Under the pieces are notes generated by a model that saw only the letters and a list, made by a program, of their open reading frames with translations, did not search any database and was not told the DNA's origin. DNA of 64,000 nt from contig PXRL01000010.1 of assembly GCA_003020965.1 (NCBI GenBank), forward strand, positions 143,916-207,915, read 5' to 3'. This DNA comes from Halobacteriales archaeon QS_4_69_225. Lineage in GTDB: Archaea; Halobacteriota; Halobacteria; Halobacteriales; Haloarculaceae. Positions 9,500 through 17,088 of this stretch are shown one piece after another. Every line of letters begins with the position of its first letter. Position 1 is the first letter of the stretch. The translations under genes and the position numbers were made by a program.

Positions 9500-9554
9500 C
9501 CGCCGCTCCGTTTGTAACGATTTATGTGTGCGGGGCGCCCCGTCTCGATCAGCG

Positions 9555-11243
9555 ATGATACACGCAGAGGGTACGTTGCTGTCGGTCGACGTCGGTTCGC
9601 GGGAGGCGACGACGGAGGCGATCGACGACGTGCTCGCGTCGTTCGTCGGGGGTCGCGGCGTCGGCACGAAGCTCGCCCACGACCGGATTCCGTTCGACGC
9701 CGACCCGCTCGGCCCGGCCAACAGCCTCGTGTTCGCGGCCGGCCCGCTGCAGACGTCGACGATGAGCTACACCGGCCGGCTGTCCTGCACCGGGCTGTCG
9801 CCGCTGACGGACGGCCTGCTGTCGTCGAACGCCGGCGGCTTCGTCTCCCGACCGTTCTACGACACCGGCCACGCGGCCGTCGAGATAACCGGCGAGAGCG
9901 ACGAACTGGTCGGCCTCGTCGTCACCGACGAGGGCGTCGAGTTCGAGCCCGTCCCCGACCTCGAGGGAGCGACCACCGGCGAGACGACCGACCACGTCGA
10001 GGCGTCGACGGGGCTCGACGAGAGCCACACCGCCATCATCGGGCCGGCCGGCGAGAACGAGGTCCGCTTCGCCGCGGTCATCACCTCCGGGTCGCGGGCG
10101 TTCGGCCGCGGCGGCCTCGGGGCCGTCCTCGGCGCGAAGAACGTCAAGTACCTCGCCTTCGACGGCGACTCCCGCCCCGACGTCGAGGGGCTGGACGACG
10201 AGACCGTCCGGGAGATCCACGCCGAGGCCGCCGAGTCCAACAGCCCGATGAAGGACGCCGGCACCGTCTCGGTGTCCGACTACGCCAACGCCGTCGGCGC
10301 ACTCCCCACCAGGTACTTCCGGGAGCTCAGCTACGACGAGGTCGACGACATCGGCTCGGCGGCCGTCATCGAACACAAGTACAAGAAGGGCACCTGCTCG
10401 GCGTGTGCCTTCGCCTGCAAGCTACCGACCCGCGACGAGGAGTCGGGATTGGAGACGGAGGGCCCGGAGTACGAGACGATGATGTCGTTCGGCTCCAACG
10501 CCGCCGTCGACGACTTCGTCGCCATCATGCGGTCCAACGAGCTGTGCGACCGCTACGGGCTGGACACCATCTCCTGCGGGGACGTCGTCGCCGCCTACCT
10601 CGCAGCCGAAGACGAGTTCGGCAACGCGGAGCTGATCCACGAACTCGTCGAGAAGGTCGCCTTCCGGGAGGGCGTCGGCGACACGCTCGCCGAAGGCATC
10701 GACCGCTTCCACGAGGAGCTGGGCGTCGACAACTGGACGATGAAGGGCATGGAGTTCGCCGCCCACGACGGCCGGACGCTCAACGGCCAGGGGCTGTCGT
10801 TCGCCACCGCCAACCGCGGTGCCGACCACATGTACGCCGAGATGTACCAACTGGAGTACCCGCTCGTGGCGCCGGACCGGGCGCTGGACTCCGACGGCGT
10901 CGCCGGCAAGTCCGAGCGGCTCGTCGAGATGGAGAACAAAAACGCCGTCCACGACTCGGGGATCCTCTGTAAGTTCGCCTTCTCGAACATGACCCACGAG
11001 CGGTACGCCCGGCTGTTCGACGCCGACTGGGAGACGCTGATGGACGTCGGCGGCCGGGTCGTCGAGCTCGAACGGCACTTCAACAACCGACGCGGCTTCG
11101 ACCGCTCCGACGACGCCGACCTGCCGTACGAGCTGGAGGGGCTCGACGCCGAGCTGTCGAACTACTACGAGCTGCGGGGCTGGAACGACGACGGCATCGT
11201 CCCGGACGCGAACGTCGGCGGCGCGGCGTCGGCCGACGACTAG
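9555..11243 (+). CDS. aor: Aldehyde:ferredoxin oxidoreductase family tungsten enzyme
   Basis: 562 residues, slightly shorter than typical AOR. The N-terminal AFOR domain shows GGRGVGTKL and GRGGLGAVLGAKN. Cys281, Cys284, Cys288 (CSACAFAC) and Cys472 (GILCKF) supply the [4Fe-4S] ligands in the family pattern. The enzyme oxidises aldehydes to acids with ferredoxin as acceptor, using a bis-pterin tungsten or molybdenum cofactor. The ATG at 9555 is chosen because it begins the conserved beta strand; a TATA-like GATTTATGT lies about 30 bases upstream. Substrate unknown. Confidence 0.88.
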   Translation: MIHAEGTLLSVDVGSREATTEAIDDVLASFVGGRGVGTKLAHDRIPFDADPLGPANSLVFAAGPLQTSTMSYTGRLSCTGLSPLTDGLLSSNAGGFVSRPFYDTGHAAVEITGESDELVGLVVTDEGVEFEPVPDLEGATTGETTDHVEASTGLDESHTAIIGPAGENEVRFAAVITSGSRAFGRGGLGAVLGAKNVKYLAFDGDSRPDVEGLDDETVREIHAEAAESNSPMKDAGTVSVSDYANAVGALPTRYFRELSYDEVDDIGSAAVIEHKYKKGTCSACAFACKLPTRDEESGLETEGPEYETMMSFGSNAAVDDFVAIMRSNELCDRYGLDTISCGDVVAAYLAAEDEFGNAELIHELVEKVAFREGVGDTLAEGIDRFHEELGVDNWTMKGMEFAAHDGRTLNGQGLSFATANRGADHMYAEMYQLEYPLVAPDRALDSDGVAGKSERLVEMENKNAVHDSGILCKFAFSNMTHERYARLFDADWETLMDVGGRVVELERHFNNRRGFDRSDDADLPYELEGLDAELSNYYELRGWNDDGIVPDANVGGAASADD

Positions 11244-11586
11244 CCGGGCGATACTTTATATACCGGAGCGGGACCAGGAGCCGTGTGCGCTGACCACGGC
11301 CGACCGGCGTCTCGCGGGAGCGCGGTGCACCGCCGGTCGCCCCTGCCGGCACCGCCTGTTCGCTACTCCGTCGCCGCGACGCCATCGCAACGGACGCCGT
11401 ACTCTCACGACGGCCGCTCCCGTCCCTGTCGTAATCGTCATCAGCACCGTCGGTGGCCCCCGGCGCCCGCCAGGCCTCCGGAGTACGGTGCCCCCGCTAC
11501 GAGCTCCCGCTTCTGTCGAGAGGTGGCCGAGGCGCACGTCCACCGCCGTCGTAACTGACAATACCCCTCCGCGCGAGGGGGTGTGT
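11244..11586 (+). ncRNA. Structured leader or small RNA region upstream of the ACT-domain gene (candidate)
   Basis: 343 bases without a convincing protein. A strong TATA box (TTTATATA, 11255-11262) points rightward, predicting a transcript start near 11285, about 300 bases before the ACT gene. The interval holds a nine-pair inverted repeat (CGACCGGCG with CGCCGGTCG, about 11302-11343) and a hairpin CCCCTC-CGCGC-GAGGGG ending a few bases before the ATG. This is either a long regulated 5' leader or a separate RNA. It lacks the RNase P and SRP RNA core motifs I looked for. The boundaries are inferred. Confidence 0.35.
11255..11262 (+). promoter_or_regulatory. TATA box
   Basis: TTTATATA, one of the clearest box A matches in the window, lies 12 bases after the AOR stop and well over 300 bases before the next protein start. 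Confidence 0.6.
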
Positions 11587-12090
11587 ATGTTCGACGAGAT
11601 TATGCGGAAGTTCGACGACAGCCCGAGCCAGCAGGCTGTCATCCGGCTTCTGCTGGAGCGGGGGTTCTCGGTCAACGACGGCGGCCGGGTCGTCTCGGGG
11701 GGCATCGAGATCCCGAACACCGGTATCGCCCGGGAGATCGACGTCGACCGTCGCGTCGTCGACGCGACGACCGACGCCATCCTCGCCGACGAGGAACTGC
11801 GGCGTATCTTCCAGAACATCTCGGCGATCCCCTCGCTGATGGATCTCGCGCCGGTGCTGGATTTGACGGTGCTGACGGTGCTGCCGGACGACGCCGACCG
11901 CCACGGCATCGTCGCGGCGGTGACCGGCGTCCTCGCCGACCACGGCATCTCGATCCGGCAGACGATAAGCGAGGATCCGGAGTTCACCGACGAGCCGCGG
12001 CTCTACCTCGTCACCGACCGACCGCTCGACGGCGAGGTCATAAACGAGATTCGTGGGTTCGAGTTCGTTCGGAAGATCCAACTGGAGTGA
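11587..12090 (+). CDS. ACT-domain predicted regulator of amino acid metabolism (COG2150 type)
   Basis: 167 residues. The N-terminal helical region (MFDEIMRKFDDSPSQQAVIR) contains an HTH-like segment with NTGIAREIDVDRRVV. The C-terminal half is an ACT-type ligand-binding domain (LTVLTVLPDDADRHGIVAAV). This arrangement matches the archaeal COG2150 family, thought to sense an amino acid. A GC hairpin ending just before the start codon may occlude its ribosome binding site. A TnpB element lies directly downstream. Confidence 0.75.
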   Translation: MFDEIMRKFDDSPSQQAVIRLLLERGFSVNDGGRVVSGGIEIPNTGIAREIDVDRRVVDATTDAILADEELRRIFQNISAIPSLMDLAPVLDLTVLTVLPDDADRHGIVAAVTGVLADHGISIRQTISEDPEFTDEPRLYLVTDRPLDGEVINEIRGFEFVRKIQLE

Positions 12091-12142
12091 GTCGGAACGG
12101 TCGGCAGGCTACCGATTCTCATCTTTGCTGTAGCGAGGAAAT

Positions 12143-12160
12143 CCCGCCGTTCACGGCGGG
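12143..12160. repeat. Left-end hairpin of the TnpB element
   Basis: Inverted repeat CCCGCC-GTTCAC-GGCGGG, identical to the right-end copy at 13741-13758. Subterminal hairpins of this kind are what Y1 transposases recognise at IS200/IS605 ends. Confidence 0.7.
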
Positions 12161-12222
12161 AAGGAATCGCGTTCAAGTAGCTGTGCGCTCACACGCTTGT
12201 CGGCTATCCGTCTGTCCCGCGT

Positions 12223-12363
12223 TCATAGCTCGTCCTCGGTGTCGAGTGCCTTCGCGCCTTCCAACATCAGCCCCTTCCAAGTGTACCCACGCCGTTCTTT
12301 CAAGTCCCTCAACGCCTCGAATTGCTCGCGGTCGTCTATCTCGAATCGGATTTCTGTCCCCAT
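12223..12363 (-). CDS. Small ribbon-helix-helix-like protein beside tnpB
   Basis: 46 residues from the ATG at 12363 (MGTEIRFEIDDREQFEALRD). A short beta strand followed by two helices is compatible with a CopG/ribbon-helix-helix or antitoxin-like fold. It is divergent from tnpB and inside the element. An upstream in-frame ATG at 12423 would overlap the tnpB start and adds unrelated residues. Function unproven; it may regulate tnpB. Confidence 0.55.
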   Translation of the reverse strand: MGTEIRFEIDDREQFEALRDLKERRGYTWKGLMLEGAKALDTEDEL

Positions 12364-12422
12364 ACATCTGTGTATTGTCCCGTGGATTTTTTGTGTGTTA
12401 CGGCATAAGTACCTGTCGTCCA

Positions 12423-13610
12423 ATGACAGGGACCGCCATCAAGACGCTTGAAGCCACGCTCGCGCCACCCACGGCAAATAAAGAGCGACGGCTTCAACGA
12501 ACGGTGGCGACGTATCGCCGCGCCCTCGAAGACGCCTTCGAGAGCGGTTGTGATACGCAAACAGCAGTCAACGATGTGGTCACGCCATACAACCTCACAT
12601 CCTACGCGAAAGACGCGCTCAAGAGCTACGTGCCGAAACTGCGGGACACGTACAACGCGTCGGAGTTGACCGACGACCACCCGATACGGTTCACCAACCG
12701 AGGGTGGGCGCTCGACCACTCGCCGGAGCGAACACACGAGTTTTGCTGGAATGTCCCGCAGGCTGGGGGTGGTACGTCCTTTTGGATACCATTGCGTATC
12801 AATCCCGAACAGCGGGACCTGTGGACGGACCTTCTCAACGGCGACGTATCGGTGGGTGAATTTCGGTTACACCGCCACCGTACATCATGGCGGCTACACG
12901 TCACCGTCGAGTACGAGATACCAGAGCCGGAGACACCGGACGACCCGACGCCGGTCGGCTTCGATATCGGAGAGGGGAATCTGCTTGTCGGCTGTGCCGT
13001 CAAGCAGGGCAAGCCCGTAGACCCAATACTCGTTGATGGTGGCCGCGCTCGCCACCTGCGGAAAGAGATGCACACGACACTCACACGGCTACAGGAGCGG
13101 AACGCCGAACAGTGGCGGATTGACGAGCGATTCGACTACTATCAGAACGCACTCACTGATATTGTCGAGAAGGCGTCTCGGAAGGCTGTTGAGTATGCCC
13201 GTGGGTTCGAGGACCCGGTAATCGTGATGGAAGACTTGTCGTACATCCGCGAGTCACTAGACTATGGGAAGTGGATGAACCGGCGACTCCATGCGTGGGC
13301 ATTTGCCCGGTTGCAGAAGCGTATCGAAGACAAAGCGCGAGACGCCGGTATCCCTGTCGAATATATCAACGCGGCCTACACGTCTCAAGCGTGCCACGCT
13401 TGCGGCCACATCGGGAACCGGGACGGCGACGACTTCCGGTGCCAAAATAACGGCTGTTGGGTCACGGAGTATCACGCCGACCTGAACGCGGTCGCCAGAC
13501 TACGTCTGGCGGGCAGCCAGAAATCTGCGATTTCTGGCGACGGCGGCGAATATCGCAGACCGCGTAGACCCGTGGGGAGAGAGCCTGCTTTGGAAATCAG
13601 CAGGCAATGA
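12423..13610 (+). CDS. tnpB: TnpB RNA-guided endonuclease of an IS1341-type element
   Basis: 395 residues. The RuvC-like triad is visible and complete: Asp181 in GFDIGEG, Glu270 in VIVMEDLSY and Asp353 in EYHADLNA. A zinc ribbon (CHACG ... CQNNGC) lies between Glu270 and Asp353. The N-terminal wedge-like region begins MTGTAIKTLEATLAPP. TnpB cleaves DNA guided by a right-end-derived RNA and helps retain the element at its donor site. No frameshift or missing residue was seen, so it may be active. A TATA-like GCATAAGTA precedes the start. Confidence 0.88.
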   Translation: MTGTAIKTLEATLAPPTANKERRLQRTVATYRRALEDAFESGCDTQTAVNDVVTPYNLTSYAKDALKSYVPKLRDTYNASELTDDHPIRFTNRGWALDHSPERTHEFCWNVPQAGGGTSFWIPLRINPEQRDLWTDLLNGDVSVGEFRLHRHRTSWRLHVTVEYEIPEPETPDDPTPVGFDIGEGNLLVGCAVKQGKPVDPILVDGGRARHLRKEMHTTLTRLQERNAEQWRIDERFDYYQNALTDIVEKASRKAVEYARGFEDPVIVMEDLSYIRESLDYGKWMNRRLHAWAFARLQKRIEDKARDAGIPVEYINAAYTSQACHACGHIGNRDGDDFRCQNNGCWVTEYHADLNAVARLRLAGSQKSAISGDGGEYRRPRRPVGREPALEISRQ

Positions 13611-13758
13611 CTCGCCACGGGACGGGAGTGCTTGTGACTGCACCACGGAACACCGAGAGGCGAGTCAGAAATCCCGACAGACGACCCTCTCAGCGTATGG
13701 TTCCGAAACCTCAGAATCAGCGACCGACCTTGTAGGAAGCCCCGCCGTTCACGGCGGG
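13530..13758 (+). ncRNA. Probable omega RNA (TnpB guide scaffold)
   Basis: The 3' end of tnpB and the following 150 noncoding bases up to the right-end hairpin occupy the position of the guide RNA in IS605/IS1341 elements; in haloarchaea such transcripts were described as sense-overlapping RNAs. The region ends in the terminal hairpin, and the guide would be the flanking bases beyond the right end near 13771. Assigned by position and element architecture; the 5' end is uncertain. Confidence 0.5.
13741..13758. repeat. Right-end hairpin of the TnpB element
   Basis: Identical to the 18-base hairpin at the left end, in the context TAGGAAGC before and TGAGGAAGTCAC after. It sits 40 bases upstream of the ileS start, so the insertion lies very close to the ileS promoter. 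Confidence 0.7.
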
Positions 13759-13797
13759 TGAGGAAGTCACTTAACAGCGCGGCCGGATACGTATGGT

Positions 13798-16700
13798 ATG
13801 AGCAGGTTCGAGACGGTCGACGACCGGTACGACGCCGGCGGGGTCGAAACCCGCGTCGCCGAGTGGTGGGAGGCGGTCGACGCCTACGAGCAGACCAAGC
13901 GACACCGCGAGGACGGCGAGGAGTTCTTCTTCGTCGACGGCCCGCCGTACACCTCCGGGTCGGCCCACATGGGGACGACCTGGAACAAGACGCTGAAGGA
14001 CGCCTACATCCGCTACCACCGCATGCAGGGGTACGACGTCACCGACCGGCCGGGCTACGACATGCACGGACTGCCCATCGAGACCCGCGTCGAGGGACGG
14101 CTCGGCTTCGACAACAAGAAGGACATCGAGGAGTTCGGCGAGCAGAACTTCATCGAGGAGTGCAAGTCCTACGCCACCGAGCAGCTGGCGGGGCTACAGG
14201 AGGACTTCCGGTCGTTCGGCGTCTGGATGGACTGGGACGACCCCTACCGGACGGTCGACCCCTCCTACATGGAGGCGGCGTGGTGGGGGTTCTCGAAGGC
14301 CCACGAGCGCGGGCTCGTCGAGCAGGGCAAACGCTCCATCTCGCAGTGCCCGCGGTGTGAGACCGCCATCGCCAACAACGAGGTCGAGTACGACCACGTC
14401 GAGGATCCCTCGATTTACGTGAAGTTCCCGCTGCACGAGGGCGAGCGGAGCGAGCCCTCGGAACGAGCGAGCGGGGACGACGGACCCGCGAGCACCGACG
14501 CGTACCTGGTCATCTGGACGACGACGCCGTGGACCATCCCGGCCAACACCTTCGTCGCCGTCGACGGCGACGCCACCTACCGGGCCGTCGAGGCGACCAT
14601 CGACGGCGAGACCGAGCGGCTCTACCTCGAGGAGTCCTGCGTCGAGGAGACCCTGGAGCGGGGCGGCTACGAGGAGTGGACGCTCGGGGAGGCGCTGTCC
14701 GGCGAGGAGCTGGTCGGCTGGCGCTACGAGCACCCGCTCCGGGAGGCGGTGCCCGAGGCCCCGGACGACGACGGCGCCCTGCAGGTGTACACCGCCGACT
14801 ACGTCGAGGCCGACCGTACGGGGCTGGTCCACTCCGCGCCCGGCCACGGCGAGGTGGACTTCGAGCGCGGTCAGGAACTCGGCCTGGAGGTGTTCTGCCC
14901 GGTGGGGCCCGACGGCGTCTACGAGCCGGCGGCCGGCGACTACGCCGGCCAGTTCGTCAAGGACGCCGACCCCGAGATCACCGACGACCTCAAGGCGAGA
15001 GGGCTGTTGCTGCACGGCGGTCGGCACCACCACGACTACGGCCACTGCTGGCGGTGCGACACGCCCGTCGTCCAGATGGTGACCGACCAGTGGTACATCA
15101 CGGTCACCGACATCAAGAAGGACCTGCTGTCGCTCATCGAGGACAGCGAGTGGTACCCCCAGGAGGCCCGGGACGACCGGTTCCGGGACTTCGTCGAGGA
15201 GTCGCCGGACTGGAACGTCTCCCGGCAGCGCTACTGGGGAATCCCGATCCCCATCTGGACGCCGGATAGCGAGGCGACCGCCTCGAACGAAGGCGGCGAA
15301 GCCGCCGAAGACTGGTCGGGCGACGTCGACGACGCCATCGTCGTCTCCTCGCGGGAGGAGCTGGCCGAGCGGGCCGACCAGGCGGTCGACCCCGAGACGG
15401 TCGACCTCCACAAGGACACCGTCGACGAGCTGACGATCACCGAAGGCGGCACCACCTACACCCGGGTACCGGACGTCTTCGACGTCTGGCTGGACTCGTC
15501 GATGGCGTCGTGGGGGACGCTGAACTACCCCGAGGAGACCGACGACTTCGAGCGGCTGTGGCCCGCCGACCTCATCATCGAGGCCCACGACCAGACCCGC
15601 GGGTGGTTCTGGTCGCAGTTAGGGATGGGCGGGGCCGCCCTCGACGAGATTCCCTACCGGCAGGTGGTGATGCACGGCTTCGCCAACATGCCCGACGGCC
15701 GCAGCATGTCGAAGTCGAAGGACATCCTCGTCGACCCCCACGAGGTGATCGACGACCACGGCGTCGACCCGATGCGGCTGTTCCTGCTGTCGGTGACGCC
15801 GCAGGGCGACGACATGCGGTTCTCCTGGGACGAGACCGCCGAAATGGAACGCCGGCTGAACATCCTCTGGAACGTCTTCCGGTTCCCGCTGCCGTACATG
15901 CGGCTGGACGGGTTCGATCCCGACGCGGACGGAACGGCGGCGCTGGCCGACGCCGACCTCGAGACCGTCGACGAGTGGGTGCTGTCGCGGCTCCAGACGA
16001 CCGTCGCCGAGATGACCGACTTCTGGGAGTCGTTCCGGCAGGACAAGGCCCTCGACGCGCTGCTGTCGTTCGTCGTCGAGGACGTCTCCCGGTTCTACAT
16101 CCAGGTCGTCCGCGAGCGGATGTGGGCCGAAGAGGAGTCGCCGAGCAAGCAGGCCGCCTACGCGACGCTGTACCGCGTGCTCGTGGAGACGACGAAGCTG
16201 CTGGCGCCCTACGCGCCGTACGTCGCCGACGACATCTACGGGACGCTGACCGGCGACGACGGCTTCGACACCGTCCACATGTGCGACTGGCCGGAGCCGA
16301 CGGAGTCGCTCCGGGACCCGCAACTGGAGGCCGACGTCGACGTCGTCGCGGCCGTCGAGGAGGCCGGCTCCAACGCTCGCCAGCGGGCCGAGCGGAAGCT
16401 CCGCTGGCCCGTCCGGCGGGCCGTCGTCGCCGCCGACGACGAGGCGACCGCCGCGGCCGTCGACCGTCACCGACCGCTGTTGTGCGACCGGCTCAACGCC
16501 CGCGAGATCGAGTTGGTCGACCCCGGCGCCGACTGGGCGGAACTGCGGTACGGCGTTCGGGCCGACATGTCGGTGCTCGGCCCCGCGTTCGGCGACGCGG
16601 CCGGCGAGGTGATGGAGGCGATCAACGCCGTCACGCTCGAAACGCCGAGCCTCGAGGCGCTGTCGACGGCCGTCGCCGACGAGCTCGGCCGCGCGGTCGA

Positions 16701-17088
16701 GCTGACCGACGAGATGGTGTCGTTCACCGCCGAGACGCCCGAAGGCGTCGAGGGCACCGCCTTCGACGTCGACGGCGAGGAGCGCGGCGTCGTCTACGTC
16801 GACGCGACGCTGACCGAGACCATCGAGTCGGAGGGGTACGCCCGCGAGGTCGTCCGCCGGGTCCAGGAGATGCGGAAGGAACTGGACCTCGACATCGAGG
16901 CCGAGATCCGCGTCGACCTCGACGTCGCGGACGACCGCCTCGCGGGGCTGGTCCGCGACCACGAGGGACTCATCGCCGAGGAGGTACGGGCGGCCGGATT
17001 CGGCGGCGTCGCCGACGGCCACGACCGCACCTGGGACGTGGAGGGCACCGACGTGCGGATCGCCATCGAGCCCGTGGCCGGCGACTGA
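13798..17088 (+). CDS. ileS: Isoleucyl-tRNA synthetase
   Basis: 1096 residues, a large class Ia synthetase of archaeal/eukaryotic type. The HIGH motif appears as HMGT (residues 57-60) and KMSKS as SMSKSKD near residue 636. An editing (CP1) domain lies between them, with TTPWTIPANTF. It charges tRNA-Ile. Two low-complexity acidic insertions look recent: ERSEPSERASGDDGPAST (about 14449-14502) and SNEGGEAAEDWSGD (about 15283-15324); the second contains a perfect palindrome. The downstream zincin gene overlaps the stop codon by one base. Confidence 0.95.
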   Translation: MSRFETVDDRYDAGGVETRVAEWWEAVDAYEQTKRHREDGEEFFFVDGPPYTSGSAHMGTTWNKTLKDAYIRYHRMQGYDVTDRPGYDMHGLPIETRVEGRLGFDNKKDIEEFGEQNFIEECKSYATEQLAGLQEDFRSFGVWMDWDDPYRTVDPSYMEAAWWGFSKAHERGLVEQGKRSISQCPRCETAIANNEVEYDHVEDPSIYVKFPLHEGERSEPSERASGDDGPASTDAYLVIWTTTPWTIPANTFVAVDGDATYRAVEATIDGETERLYLEESCVEETLERGGYEEWTLGEALSGEELVGWRYEHPLREAVPEAPDDDGALQVYTADYVEADRTGLVHSAPGHGEVDFERGQELGLEVFCPVGPDGVYEPAAGDYAGQFVKDADPEITDDLKARGLLLHGGRHHHDYGHCWRCDTPVVQMVTDQWYITVTDIKKDLLSLIEDSEWYPQEARDDRFRDFVEESPDWNVSRQRYWGIPIPIWTPDSEATASNEGGEAAEDWSGDVDDAIVVSSREELAERADQAVDPETVDLHKDTVDELTITEGGTTYTRVPDVFDVWLDSSMASWGTLNYPEETDDFERLWPADLIIEAHDQTRGWFWSQLGMGGAALDEIPYRQVVMHGFANMPDGRSMSKSKDILVDPHEVIDDHGVDPMRLFLLSVTPQGDDMRFSWDETAEMERRLNILWNVFRFPLPYMRLDGFDPDADGTAALADADLETVDEWVLSRLQTTVAEMTDFWESFRQDKALDALLSFVVEDVSRFYIQVVRERMWAEEESPSKQAAYATLYRVLVETTKLLAPYAPYVADDIYGTLTGDDGFDTVHMCDWPEPTESLRDPQLEADVDVVAAVEEAGSNARQRAERKLRWPVRRAVVAADDEATAAAVDRHRPLLCDRLNAREIELVDPGADWAELRYGVRADMSVLGPAFGDAAGEVMEAINAVTLETPSLEALSTAVADELGRAVELTDEMVSFTAETPEGVEGTAFDVDGEERGVVYVDATLTETIESEGYAREVVRRVQEMRKELDLDIEAEIRVDLDVADDRLAGLVRDHEGLIAEEVRAAGFGGVADGHDRTWDVEGTDVRIAIEPVAGD

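Larger units (their letters stand above)
12131..13770 (+). mobile_element. IS1341-type (IS200/IS605 family) TnpB element
   Basis: The element sits between the ACT gene and ileS. Both ends carry the same 18-base hairpin CCCGCCGTTCACGGCGGG, embedded in related contexts (TGTAG before it, GAGGAA or AAGGAA after it). It encodes an intact TnpB and a small opposite-strand protein but no TnpA transposase, as in IS1341-type elements, which must be mobilised in trans. Exact end bases are estimated from where the left and right contexts stop matching. Confidence 0.75.

Noticed and set aside
11283..11558. Possible 91-residue protein
   Set aside because: Arg/Pro/Ser-rich composition typical of out-of-frame high-GC DNA, no conserved-looking segment, and the region shows RNA-like inverted repeats instead.
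11244..11586. RNase P RNA or SRP RNA
   Set aside because: The conserved RNase P core (GAGGAAAGTCC type) and the SRP helix 8 GGAA/GAGCA pattern were not found on either strand.
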